Source: Artemia franciscana (lineage: Eukaryota > Arthropoda > Branchiopoda > Anostraca > Artemiidae). From it: a stretch of DNA of 64,000 nucleotides. Below the pieces are notes generated by a model that was not told the DNA's origin, searched no databases, and worked only from the letters and a program-made list of their open reading frames with translations. A program made the translations under genes and the position numbers. Below, one piece after another: positions 23,560 through 35,242 of the stretch (position 1 is its first letter; every line of letters starts with the position of its first letter). The stretch is taken from NCBI RefSeq assembly GCF_032884065.1, contig NC_088863.1:66872919-66936918 (forward strand). Direction: 5' to 3'.

Positions 23560-24490
23560 ATTTTTATAAAATACTGGAAGGCTTAAATAACGAATATTTT
23601 TAGTTGCAGTTGCTATAAATGCTGATGGGAGCCAACACCTGAACTATGAAACATGATAAGATGTGTAATCGACAACCTGGACCATCAATTGCGACGACAC
23701 TAATACGGGCAGCTAAAGCAAAGGCCATTGCTAAACTGTCTGAATTAATCAAAATCTAAAACGTATCAAAAATAAAAATGAAGAGCAAACACACATGCGG
23801 TTAGAAGAACAGCGGCATTGTGTCTAAAAGAAAAATGAAGAGCGGAAACACGCGGTTAAAAGACAAACGACACCGAACACGTGAGTAAGTCAAAAATGAA
23901 AATGAAAAGAAAAGAAAAACTTGGTTAGAAGACAAAAGACACCAAACATGTAAGCGAGTTAGTGAAAATCAACCTGGACTGCGAGCATAGAAATTGTCAA
24001 AATTAAAAACGATAGCGATGATGATTGGGTTTGAGGTTTTGACATGGATAAGGTCATTAATGCCTACCATACTTTTGTTAAAATAAAAAAAGATTCGACG
24101 GTATGTATTTCATAATGACGAAAGACAAGCCGAGGTAAAACGAACTGAACAAACTGAAAATGATAGCGATGATTATTAGGTTTTGGATTTTGGCATGGAT
24201 AAGGTTATCAATGCCTAATATACCTTTGAAAATCAAAAACCTGAACTAGATAAATCGTTGAAAGAAAATGAAGTTTCTGTCCCACCACCTGAACAATTAA
24301 AAGAAACAAAGATTTGGCAATATGTCTTAAATAACGACTAAAGACAAGCTAAGGCAAAAGAAGAAGTTTTTGTCCCACTACCTAAACAATTAAAAGAAAC
24401 AAAGGTTCGGCGATATGTCTTTCATAATGACGAAACAAAAGCCGACGGAAAAGTTAAAGGTCGAATAAGAAAACGTAATTTTACAAAGAC
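23560..24490 (+). pseudogene. Degenerate basic-repeat coding remnant, unidentified
   Basis: The plus strand contains repeated, frame-broken coding-like units. A block near 23780-23960 is rich in Arg/Lys/Glu (EEQTHMRLEEQRH, KNEERKHAVKRQ), like the basic arrays at the start of Helitron proteins. A second unit type with PPPEQLKETKIWQYV recurs at about 24280, 24360 and 24400 with variations. Stops are frequent. It lies immediately downstream of Helitron C. It may be a remnant of another Helitron or related transposon; the identity is uncertain. Confidence 0.3.
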
Positions 24491-24499
24491 ACTAATTCT

Positions 24500-25490
24500 A
24501 ACTTAAGGCCATAAACGTTTTAATATTGAAATAACCAATCTTCAAAAATTGCAATCAATAACCAAATTTTTTTTACAATTTCATGAGACAGACAATTTTA
24601 TCTCAGTTTATAAGTGGTCCAATCTAATTTACTGAACGAAATTCATTTCTCGATTTATCTAACTAGTTACTTTTGATTATTTATTTCCATGGTTCATTGA
24701 GAAAACACCAAAAACAAAATGTAGCATGGTCCAAAAACGTTTTAATATTGAACCAATCAAAAGCATAATCTTTGAAAATTGCAATTGATTATAACTTTTT
24801 TTTTGACAATTTTATGAAATGAACAATTCTATCTCAGTTAATAACTGGTCCAATCTAATTTACTGAACAAGATTCATTTTTTCGATTTATCTAACTAATT
24901 ACTTTTGCTCATTTGTTTCCACGGTTCAATGAGGAAACACTGAAAACAAAAAAGAATGTAGCATCACCCAAAAACGTTCCACGTTCAATGGTTCAATGAG
25001 GATACACTGAAAAAATGCAACATCGCTCAAAAACGTTTTAATATTGAAACAATTCTATGAGGTAGAAAATTATATCTCAGTTAATAACTGGTCCAACCTA
25101 ATTTACTTAATGAAATTCATTTCTTGATTTGTCTAACTAATTACTTTTGCTCATTTATTTCCACGGTCCAATGAGGAAACACTGGAAAAAACAATATTTA
25201 GCATCACACAAGAACTTTTAGTATTGAAACAATCAAAAGCATAGTCTTCGAAAATTGCCATTTTTTTTGGAAAATTCAATGAGATAGACATTTATATCTC
25301 AGTTAATAAATGGTCCAATCTAATTTACTTAAGGACATCCATTTCTCGATTAATCTAACTAATTACTCTTGCTGATTTCGTATTAGCATTGCCCAATAAC
25401 GTTTTAATATTGAAACTATCAGAAGTATAATCTTCGCAAATTGCTAATTTTTTCGACAGTTTTAGTGGGGGGGGGGGAGTATGCCAATGA
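24500..25490. repeat. Tandem array, ~185-290 bp units
   Basis: Units carry ACGTTTTAATATTGAAAC, an AATTGC..TTTTTTT stretch, TATCTCAGTTAATAACTGG and CCAATCTAATTTACT blocks, then ATTTATTTCCACGGTTCAAT. Copies begin near 24510, 24738, 25030, 25213 and 25398. No frame is conserved. It ends just before the esterase exon at 25694. Confidence 0.8.
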
Positions 25491-25693
25491 GTTGAGAGTG
25501 GGTTGCTGCGATCGATTATACAAAATAAACAATAGACTATATTATCAACACTCAGAATATTTTTCTATGGCAAATTGGAAAGTAGATTTTCATACGTCAG
25601 GTAATACAGCTATGTTTGACGATTGCTTCACAGTTACGTCTGACTCAGGAAACAAACTTCTTGCTTTGTTCCGTGCACTAAAGTAAACCCTAC

Positions 25694-25802
25694 CGTGGTG
25701 GTAACCCACGTCGAATATTTCGTCGAAGCAACCGAACTGCAGAGTTTTATATCGGTCGATTTGAGGACGGATATATTCACAGTAGTCAGAATTCTTCACC
25801 TC
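25694..25802 (-). CDS. PNPLA6/sws-like: Neuropathy target esterase, exon after the patatin core
   Basis: The minus strand has an acceptor TTTTAG ending at 25803 and a donor CACG|GTAGGG after 25694. The 109-bp exon is read in phase 0 on entry and phase 1 on exit. It encodes [18 protein letters not shown] and [12 protein letters not shown], matching the SSDYCEYLRPPIDGY..L.FG.F.EI..VGY.HGR segment that follows the phospholipase core in vertebrate NTE. It is the most downstream secure exon in the window. The frame runs past the donor into intron, so the open frame seen there overstates the coding part. The 8.8-kb intron before it holds R1, DIRS-like, SINE and MITE sequences. Confidence 0.9.
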
Positions 25803-25850
25803 CTAAAACAGACAAGGAAAAAAACACCAGTGTTAATTTCAAACGTGTAA

Positions 25851-26190
25851 TATGTTATTGTGAATGTCCGGGATCTGATTAATATCGACGTTTGCCGGTG
25901 AATGTCTAAAATTCCCTTTTTACTGCTTAGATTAAAACCTTTGCAAATCAGCTTTTACTGTCTTATACAGGCTTTGATGGTAAAAGTTAGGTAAGGTTGG
26001 GTTAGGCTAAACTAGGTTAAAAATCTCAGAAATGGGTTAAAAATCTAACTTAACCTGTCACCATCAAACCTTGCGTAAAACTGAAAAATTTGACTGGTAA
26101 CGCTGACTAAAACCAAGGAGAAAAAAAAAATTTGACATCCACTGGTGAATCTCAAAATTTTTTCAGATTTCAGAAATTGACGGTAACATA
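25851..26190. mobile_element. MITE copy 2, diverged
   Basis: The ends TATGTTATTGTGAATGTCC and GACGGTAACATA are inverted relatives of each other and of the copy at 53957-54379. The interior contains AGGTTAGGTT-like repeats, as in the other copy. The target duplication is not clear here. It is non-coding. Confidence 0.6.
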
Positions 26191-27541
26191 TATACACATG
26201 CATAAGTAGGCACATAAAAGCAAATTTCAAGCAATAGTGGCATGCGACGAGGACGAAAATCGCTTTTAAGTTAACATCAAGGCAAAATATATTTCAAAAC
26301 GATACATTAACTGGAACTGAATAATATATTAAACTCTTGAAAAAATAAAAATAAAAGTAAAATGCAAAAACAGTAACTTAGAATAGAATGTAATTTAGAA
26401 AAATTTTGCTCCTCCTCCTAGATTTATAAACTTATTGCCTCTGCTTTATTACCCTGGCCGAATTTCCTTTGAGAAGAGCTTAGTTAGGTGTCTAAAAATT
26501 TTGTGAAAAGTCAAATACGACCATTAAACGTGACTATTTTTTTCGAATTAAGGTGTTTCAAAATTCTTTACAAATTTCTGCAGTTTCTTCATTTTAATTT
26601 GTGTCCCCAGGTTTTCCATGTTCCAGGATTTAGTGTTCTAAACCTAAAAAGCAGTTTTAGTCTTTCACTAAGATTATACTGATGATCCCTGATGAGTTCA
26701 TTTCAATGAAAGACAAACAAAGGATTGAACGTAAAGATATTATTACTACGTGACGAACTGGCCTATATCTGAACTCTTTCACAAGTTGATAAAATCGATA
26801 AAATTGATATTTATTTTACATAGATTTACAAATTTAATAAATCAATACAAGATTAATGAATTTAATCTTGGGTTTAAAAATTGGGTTCCCCAAACGGACT
26901 AAGTTAAATAAAATTGTTTTGAGAACGTCTTGATTTTGCTCACATTCATTACCTTGATTGCCAAACTTATACGCTTTAATTTTTATCAGAGAGTTTACTC
27001 CAAGGATCTTTACAGGATCTAAGTATAAGATCATACATGGTGTAAATCATTGTTTTCTAACATTATTTTTACCAAACTCCGTCTAACGACCAGTTTTGAC
27101 GAGTAAATACGACAAATGAATTTCCAAGCGAATAAGGCAAACGTGTAGAAACGCATCACTTTCAGATTACCATAAAAGAGGCACAAGTGGCTTTGCAAGT
27201 CACCGTATACCCTCTCAGAATTGTCTCAAAAGGGGTTGTATTTCTGAACACTCGTCTGTTGATTCCTTCAAAAGGAAGCTAAACAGTACCACAATTTGTA
27301 TTAAGAATGATTAGCAATTACTGTATAAAATTACTCTATAAACTATTTTTTTGTGTTAATGTCTTGGTCGAAGATTTTCGATATACAAAGCTGGTAATCT
27401 CAAGAGATCGAATATGCGGTTTACATAGCAAATACTAAAAAGCTTGAGAAGACTAGGCCGTCTATTAAAGACACTCATGAGCTTCCTGTGATTTAATTCA
27501 TGCCTAATTGAAGGCTTGGTAAAATTGCCAATAAAGCACTG
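26191..27541. other. Intron sequence, nothing recognised
   Basis: AT-rich intronic sequence of the esterase gene. Short open frames (26488-26682 and 26834-27034) have no family resemblance. Confidence 0.4.
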
Positions 27542-27556
27542 CTTACAGTATTAATG

Positions 27557-27877
27557 TAAACCGTCCTGGCCGAGTGGGTTGGTGCGCTGGATTCAGGATC
27601 CCTTGTCTGAGAGGACACGGGTTCGAATCCCAGTGTACCCAATTCTTCAGTTTGGGACGGGGGTCAGTGGCGTGACTCTGTAAGCTTAGCCAGAGTCGAC
27701 CCAGCTCTAAATGGGTACCTGGAGAAATCTGGGGAAGGTAAACAGGAAGGGTGTGCGAAAGCACAGGATGGCTGGCCCCCAACCCCCCATTGCACTTCCT
27801 GGCTGAAGGGCCAAGAAACGGAGATCAGCACCGCCGGTACGGACTGTAAAGTCTAATGCCGTATCCTTTACCTTTAC
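27557..27877 (+). mobile_element. tRNA-derived SINE with perfect 15-bp target-site duplication
   Basis: The head contains an A-box TGGCCGAGTGGGTTGGTGC and a B-box GGGTTCGAATCCC, like a leucine or serine tRNA. A tRNA-unrelated body with ATGGGTACCTGGAGAAATC follows. The tail is (CTTTAC)n-like. The 15-bp CTTACAGTATTAATG is present on both sides (27542-27556 and 27878-27892), so the insertion is intact and fairly recent. It would be transcribed by RNA polymerase III and mobilised by a LINE. Confidence 0.9.
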
Positions 27878-27989
27878 CTTACAGTATTAATGCACTATAT
27901 CCAACACCTGAATGAAGAAGCTCCGTAAGAAAGGTCAAGGTCTCTAGTAGATTTGCCTCCAAGGGCTGGATCACATTTCTTCCATAAAA

Positions 27990-28510
27990 TTCGATCCTTT
28001 TTTAATGTAAACCCTTTACTGGTGCCTAGTCGAATCCGGCCATCCATCTAGGATAATATCGACTATGAAAGGAGAATATCACCGATGGCAAAAACCTTGC
28101 CGGAGACGACACAAACCGCTTGGCGTAACGTCTTCGACAGTAGATGGTGCAAGGTCGGTTTCTGTGGCAGGACAAAATAAAAATATCGTCTGGTAGAAGT
28201 ATGGGGCTTCATACTAAAAGCCTTAATAGTAAGGGATATCAGACTTATGTGGTCCAGTTTGGAAAGATCATAAAACCAGTTGCCTGATCCGTTTCTGCTT
28301 ATTGAAGGCTCTTCAGAAGCAAACTAAATGGGAGAATGCACAGAAGAAATGAGGCTTCCAACTCGTTGCAATTGCATCTACGAAAAAACATTCTGGATCT
28401 GGTTTCCAAGAAACATATAGTTCAATCTGAAAATTTTAACTAGTTGCAAACAAATCAATCTCTATCGGCTGAGATACCAAAAAGTTCATAATTTTAAATA
28501 TTCAATATCC
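27990..28510 (-). pseudogene. DIRS-like post-RNase H segment
   Basis: On the minus strand, directly downstream of the RNase H remnant, the reading has EIDLFATS, then YVSWKPDPECFFVDAIATSW. This is the DlFAs..N....yvSw.PDP.a..vDAf...W motif that follows RNase H in DIRS-type retroelements. Further pieces near 28250-28200 fit the start of the spacer before the tyrosine recombinase. Several stops and frameshifts are present, and no recombinase domain remains. Confidence 0.6.
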
Positions 28511-28559
28511 ATCATTTTCATTATCAAACTTTCATGATACTTCATCCTGCACAACCTTT

Positions 28560-28870
28560 ACCCTGCAAAACCAGCTGCCAAATCTTATTTGCGAAATAAT
28601 TACAAAGCTCAGATTTTGATCTTCTCTTTTTAGTCATTTGAGCTACTGTGGTTGTATTGTCTGGACACAGCCGGTCACGCATGCCTTTGCTACCCCGAGC
28701 AAATATTTTCAATCCCAAATAAACAGCTTTTGTTTCTAAAACTTCGATGTCAAATCCCTTTTCCGCTGAGAACCATTTACCTGTGGCCGTTTTCATGGAA
28801 TATTCATCCACAAATGCCGAGCCTAATTTTGACGCATCACTACTCAAATTTTTGTCAACTGATCTAGGCT
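28560..28870 (-). pseudogene. DIRS-like RNase H remnant
   Basis: A minus-strand open frame (28904-28542, 120 codons) encodes SDASKLGSAFVDEYS, KWFSAEKGFDIEVLETKAVY, RLCPDNTTTVAQM and SELCNYFANKIWQ. These match the SDAS..GwGA, hInvLElkAv..gL, DNtT.vayi and SELC..a..IW motifs of the RNase H domain in DIRS/Ngaro elements. The catalytic Asp of SDAS, a Glu of VLE and the Asp of DNTT are present. The preceding reverse transcriptase is missing, so this is a truncated copy. Confidence 0.75.
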
Positions 28871-28929
28871 CAATTGCTTTAGAAGAATGATTGGGAATAT
28901 TCAACCATTATTATAGTTCCAAACTTACA

Positions 28930-29340
28930 GGATGTTAAACTTTGCTTGGCCGCAAAGTTCTCCTACGCGTGATTCAGTGCTTGAGCACTCAACGACTCCG
29001 CCTTCCGGTTAAAGGAACTCATTTCTGTGATAGTTTGGACGGGAGCCTCGTTCTGCAAGTGGCGATAACGGTCGACCCCGTCCCCTTGCACGTTTTTGGT
29101 CTTCCAAAGGATTCTTCCAATTCCACCACGGATTTAGCTTTGGATGGTGTTTTGGCAACATCCTTACCACAAAAGAAACTCCGTCACTTTGACTTCAGGA
29201 GCACATAAAGCTGCTACCATAGGATAAAGACTCACTTTGAATATCATCGCGACGTCTTTCAAGACTGAGATCATAATCGGTGAAACCAAGCATGCAAACT
29301 GTATCTATTAAGTTTTTGAAACCTTTTCTTGGATACCATG
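28930..29340 (-). pseudogene. DIRS-like gag remnant
   Basis: Minus-strand pieces read NLIDTVCMLGFTDYDLS, then LERRRDDIQ, then ALCAPEVKVTEFLL. This resembles the conserved part of the DIRS gag-like protein (llD...llg.a...ls..RRe.ikp...LCspevPvT.lLFGd). Frames shift between pieces. Joining straight to RNase H without reverse transcriptase indicates an internal deletion. Confidence 0.5.
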
Positions 29341-31269
29341 ATTTTCAAGCTAAAGATGCTAAAGATGCTCCCATCTTTCCTGCCTGAAACTCCTTAATAA
29401 GTCCATTTCGAATCGTCTAAATTCGTCAGTCAAAATGTCAATAAAGTGGGCATTCTTTAACGTCGTAAAATTCCAAGTTCAAATTTTCATGTTCTTTAAA
29501 TCATTGAGATTATTTTGGCTTAACAAAAGCATTGATACCAGGATACCCGTGCAGGACGGGGATCACATATTTTATCAAGTCTACACTGAATCGCTTAAGC
29601 TGGCTTAGAACCAGACAGCAACCAATCCCAGGGAACTCCAGTATGAATGGAGGCTTTATGCATTCCTAGACCCATCTCGGTCACAACAAGGTTTTCAGCA
29701 CTTGGCGATGCTCTTCAATCAACAAGAGTCGAAATTCTGCACAGAAAGTCTACTACAACCGACACACTATATATTCATGCCTACAAATATTATGCTACTA
29801 CGGGAAGGCAGCCCATAAATCAGGTAGGAAGAGGTTGTTCAGCCCAATAACACCCTTCAAAAGAGACCAAGCCCAGAACAATCATCCATTAATCGGAATC
29901 CTGTGTGAATGCTATGTCGTTTATAAGGCTACTATTTTCTCGAGGGGCACCACTCCTCAAGTGGGAATACAGATAACCACAAGGTCCCCAGTGTTGCAGG
30001 TACACTAAAAGCATCGTGGCAGCCTTTTGCAGAGGCCGTTATCCATTGATCTGGATCTTACGCCCTACCGCTGTTGTCCTCCTATAGAAGATCCTCCCGC
30101 GATAGTGTTCTGTGTAATCACGCAATTTAACCCATTACTTGGAAAAGGTTTAACTCCCGGGACTTGTGGAAACGCCGATGGTCCTAATATGTGTACATTT
30201 GAAGGGCCTTCCTCCTCCTGCACAAGAATTTATGGTCCCGGGCGAGGGTGTCGCGGTTTCTATTATACTCTCCGGGAGAAGGCCCTCCCCCCTTGGTCCG
30301 TGCCTCCTATGGAAGTACCCTACGTATCTGTAGCATGCTCCCCCATCGCCACCTGGGGAGAAGCTGGTCTAGGGGAGGCCCCTTAAAGCTGGCAAATGGT
30401 AAATACAATTTCTTTTAACTACAACTTAGCTGTCCTCAATAATAATTAAATATTGATATTGCCATCTATTCCGTAGAAAGCAACTTTATAGAGTCTACTT
30501 CCTTTTTTTCATATGAAGAAAATAACTCACCCCCCCTTTTTTTGAAATTAATCCCGTTCAAAACTCTCCCCTGTCATGCTAGGTTAAGTATTATAGATAA
30601 CACGTAACTCCAGGATATTTAGATGTTCTTTATTTAATTCAAAAATCTTCATGACGTTTTGATATTATGGATTATGTGAAACTTTTTGGGTGATGACCAA
30701 TCTTTTTCAGCTTATTATGTAAATAGTTATTTACAGTCGAACTGCTTTTTAATTTACAATCAAAACGAAAGGAAAACACGTAAAATAGACAAAATGCTTT
30801 TACAACACAGTGAAAAACGAAAAAACTATTTTTGCACCTATAATAATAATAAGAGCACGAATATTTTGGATTCATAATCATAACCAACGAGAAAAAGACC
30901 CAGTTAAACTAGAAACTTAGCTTAATCTAAGACACTAAAAAGGTGGAGAATGGGAAATTTTGTCTTTAATCATTAAGATCTTAAACGTGATGATTTGGAT
31001 ATTTTTTTTTCTAAATTCTATAATTTCTAGTGTTCTTTGTGATGTAATTTGTGTACCATCTCAAATATCTTTGACAATATATGATAACGTTTCTGTGGGA
31101 CGCTGTTATTCGAGAAAAAGACAAATTTTACTCTTTTATCTTTTTTTACCACTTTTCAACTTAATCACCCTTATCCAATGGCAAAACCCATAGCTTTATC
31201 GAAATGTGAAAATTACATACGCAACACCTGATCTTCCTTTATTAAAATTAAATAAAAAAACTAGTTTTT
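29341..31269. other. Intron sequence, nothing recognised
   Basis: A 119-codon plus-strand frame at 30027-30386 is fairly GC-rich (MQRPLSIDLDLTPYRCC..) but resembles no family and has no splice or promoter context. It may be part of an unknown repeat. The rest is AT-rich intron. Confidence 0.3.
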
Positions 31270-32935
31270 TTTACTGAAAGTAAGTAGCGATATTAAAACT
31301 TAAAACGAACAGAAATTACTCCGTGTATGAAAGGGGCTGTTCCCTTCTCAACGCCCCGCTCTTTACGCAAAAGTTTGTCTCTTTCTCTCAATTCTACCTT
31401 ATTAAACAGAAAAAAACTATAGCGTAAAGAGCGGGGCGTTGAGAAGGGAACAGCCCCTTTCATACACGGATTAATTTCTGTTCGTTTTAAGTCTTAATGT
31501 CGCTCCTTACTTTCAGTTAAAAAAACTAGTTTTTTTTTCATTTAATTTCTGAACGTTTTTGAATTAATGCATGTTTGATTTTGGCTCTCCGCACACAAAT
31601 TATTAAAATGAAATTTGCATATTATTTTTTTTTGGCTAAATGGCTTTCTCTTAGTTTTGATCAGACGATTTTGAGAAATAAGGGATGGGGAAGGAGGCCT
31701 AGTTGCCCTCTAATTTTCCGGTTACTTAAAAAGGCAACTAGAACTTCTAATTTTTTACAAACGTTTTTATTAGTAAAAAATATACGTAACTTAAGAATTG
31801 ACTTACGTAACAAACTTCTATATTCTTATATTTTTATTATGTATATGAGGGGGTTTTTCCCCTCGTTAATACCTCGCTCTTTACATTAAAGCGTAAATTT
31901 TGTCCCAATTCTTCAAGAATGACCACTGAATCAGAAAGGCCGTAGAAAAAATAGTTGAAATTCCTAAAACTACTTTAGCATAAAGAGCGAGGTATTTAGG
32001 TGGAGAGGAACCCCTCATATGCGTAATAATCTCTGTTCGTTTTAAGTTTTAATGCTACTCCTTACTTACAATTGAAAAAAAAACTTTTTCATGTTTATTT
32101 TTTCATTGTTTTTTTCTTTCATAGTAATGCTAGAAAATCCTGCGCCCTTTTCATTGTATTTCTCTTCCCTCATGACATATTCCTCCAAGGAAAGATCCTT
32201 CCACAGAGCCCCCTCCCCTCAACCCACCCCCAAACTAAAAAAATCCCCCTGAAAACGTCTGTACACTTTCCGATAACCATTACTGCATGTAAAGTCTAGT
32301 CAAAGTTTGTAACTTGCAGCCCCTCCCCCGGCGACTATGGGGGAGTAAGTCATCCCCAAAGACATAGTTAATATGGTTTTCGACTATGCTGAACAAAATT
32401 TTGATCCGTTGATATTGGGAAAAAATTAACGTGGGAGGGGGCCTAGATGCCCTCCAATTTTTTTGGTCGCCTAAAAAGCGCACTAGAACTTATCATATCC
32501 GTCAGAATGAGCCCTCTTGCAACATCCTAGGACCACTTGGTCGATACGAGGACCCCTGAAAAAATAAACAAATAAACACGCACCCGTGATCTGTCTTCTA
32601 GCAAAAAATACGAAATTCCACATTTTTTTAGATAGGAGCTTGAAATTTTTGAAATAGGGTTCTCTGATACGCTGAATGCGATGGTGTAATTTTCGTTGTA
32701 ACTTTTAGGGGTGTTTCAACCTATTTTCCAAAATAAGGCAAATTTTCTCAGGCTCGTAACTTTTGATGACAAAGACTAAATTTGATGAAACTTATATATT
32801 TAAAATCAGCATGAAGATCCGATTCTTTTGATGTATCTTTTAGTATAGATATTCCGTCTTTTAGAGTTTCGTTTACTATTGAGCCGGGTCGCTCGTTACT
32901 ACAGTTCGTTACCACGAACTGTTTGGCATTTAGCA
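31270..32935. repeat. Dispersed repeat R1, longest copy
   Basis: It opens with a near-perfect inverted repeat of about 95 bp per arm (about 31276-31372 and 31424-31520), including TAAAGAGCGGGGCGTTGAGA and CATACACGG. A second, weaker inverted repeat of the same sequence follows at about 31850-32070. Between and after lie the GGCCTAGTTGCCCTCTAATT / TTAAAAAGGCAACTAGAACT units. It ends near CGCTCGTTACTACAGTTCGT at 32890-32920, where the compact copy at 58735-59065 also ends. No protein is encoded. It is non-autonomous and of unknown class. Confidence 0.65.
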
Positions 32936-34595
32936 TCCAAATATTCAGTTAAACTTTCAGCCGGAGAAACTTGACCCGGTCTACGACCTCATTCTACATA
33001 ATTCTTCACACGCCTCATGAGTTCCCCTGAATCTACATGCCTAGAAGCTTTGTTAATTCTGGGATCTTTGATATAGAACATCTTTGATTTAGAAAAGTAT
33101 TTTCTTTGTATCTCAAAACAAAACATTAAAAAAATACTTCCACCCCCACATATTTTCACGAGTAGACATCACTAGCCAACAGCGCATAAGTAAAGAATAA
33201 GCTGCTGCTTTCAAGCAATCCTATATTTCAGCACATATGAATTTAAAAAGTCACTACAGCATAACAGGGTAGAGAACACCGGAGGGATGCAACAAAATGA
33301 CGGTTCTAGGAGCCAACCCTAATTTTCTCCCGGAACACCAACCTCCCACCCGCGGATAATCCCCCCTCGGAAAGTTTCCAACACGAATAATCCTAAAATC
33401 TCCCTCTCTCCTCCCAGAAAATTTTCTGCACATGCAAGATTCATCAGCCAAAGAGACAGTATGACAGGTAAAAAGAAAATAAGGAACGTTTAAATATTCT
33501 TCCTCTATTATAAAATATTGGAAGAATCTATGGTGTTGAATACCGTACAGTATCCATTTTATATTTTTATTTATTCTAATCCTCTACCCCATGCTTTTTT
33601 TGGAGGGAAGGATATTTATCACAGCAGGGTACACTAAAGACTAAAGATTACAAACTATAAATATAAAATTCTTAGCAACTGTAGAAGGCTTACCCTTCTT
33701 TCAGATCCTTCTTTCAGATAAACAAGACAATTATTTTCTTTACACTTTATGTGACTGCTATGATAACTGATTTTTCAGTCTTCAAAAACAGAAGAAAAAG
33801 AATTAAAAGAAATGAAAAGCATGAAAATAAATAAGATATTCTACCTAGTCATGTGTATATATGTTGAATATTCCTAAATCGCTTCTTTTCTACATTCATC
33901 TTATTTGTCATACTTTCCCTTTAACTACTTAATTTTACAAATTTGGAGGATTTCATAGAGAGTAATTGTCCGATGATGGTAAGGGGACTCTTGATACAAT
34001 TACCTGCGGGGGGATTATATGGGGGGAAATTTTCCATATAGTCAGCAGAACAAAGATAATTATATCTAAGGGATAAAGCAGAATACGTCTTATCTAGAAG
34101 AAGATACAAAAACGGAAGCGGGTTAATTTTACCCTGACTGTATCAACGGGTCAGAACGTACATTGATGAAATTTATAGAACCACTATTTTATAATATAAT
34201 ATAAAATTGTTATAAGATATTAGTACATTATAATTACTTATGGAATCACTATTTTATCGTTAACAGGTAAACTCCGGAAACAAAAACTGAAAATATTCGA
34301 AGATAAAAAAAAATATTCTCATAAAAGGACAGAAGTTGACCTAACGATAAAAATTATATCTGATGTGGTAAAAATACCACAATGCCAAAAAACCGTAGAA
34401 AAAAGAATTCCTATTCAAACGGTTATCGAATTTCGTTTTCCACGAACTAACGTTGGTATTCATAACCTAGATTTTTGGCAACAATATGCACTTGAGCAAA
34501 AAGCCCCGACAAGTACTAATTGACCTTGCACCAAATTGCAGAGGCCAGTTTTGGCTACCCTTGAGCTTAGTTTTACAGTAAAAGCTTCTTAATAC
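32936..34595. other. Intron sequence, nothing recognised
   Basis: AT-rich intron of the esterase gene. Short minus frames at 33254-33451 and 33921-34109 show no family features. Confidence 0.4.
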
Positions 34596-34807
34596 CTCCA
34601 ACTGTCGAACACATGAAACGTATGCTAATTTAGACTGTATGTCTGGTAGGTTTAAGACTTTGGCAGGGGCTGAAAAAGGCCACCACTTCTTCCACAGGAC
34701 CCACCATCCAGACAGATGGTCGCCATAATTTGTAAGGTTTGTTTCATCTTCCGATCCAACGTCAACTGCCAGAATATACTTTGCTCCGTGCTTCCGCATC
34801 ACATCAG
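34596..34807 (-). CDS. PNPLA6/sws-like: Neuropathy target esterase, exon with the post-catalytic region
   Basis: Acceptor TATCCAG ends at 34808 and donor TTGGAG|GTATTA follows 34596. The 212-bp exon enters in phase 1 (CT completes the Ala codon begun by the previous exon) and leaves in phase 0. It encodes [18 protein letters not shown], then [19 protein letters not shown], then [15 protein letters not shown]. This aligns along its whole length with vertebrate NTE (ADVARSMGAK...AIDVGS.DET.LTNYGD.LSGWW.LWKR...IQ.RLAYV.CVRQLE). The preceding intron is 9.8 kb and filled with LINE fragments. Confidence 0.95.
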
Positions 34808-35242
34808 CTGGATAATAGATTAAAAAAATTCAAACAAAGAAATGGGAAATGAGAAAGATACTGACACGGAAGAGAAAAAAAAAACAAAAGAAAAGGGACT
34901 GAGAAGCCAGAGAGATAATGTTTAATACGCTTTATGGTGATGAAGGGCAAGCACAGATATATTATGAATATGATAAAGTCCGTGTCATAAAGAACATTAA
35001 AAATTCAAGCCTTTAAGAATTTATATATCAAATAATACTGCGTTAATTTTCTATTCAAACTTGTATAACCTTTTAAGTTAATTTTAAATCCTTAAACCTT
35101 TCAAAACTTTAACTAAGTTTTTAGAATAAACATTTCTGGAGTTTAAGAAAAATGGGGGTAAAGTCATCCAAAATGCAACTTTGACAGGTATGGTACATCA
35201 GCGCAATAGTCCGACAAATAGCACTCTGGCACATTTAAGAGG

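Noticed and set aside
30027..30386. 119-codon GC-richer plus frame as a gene
   Set aside because: No domain, no promoter or splice context, and it is in an intron of the opposite strand; left as unrecognised.
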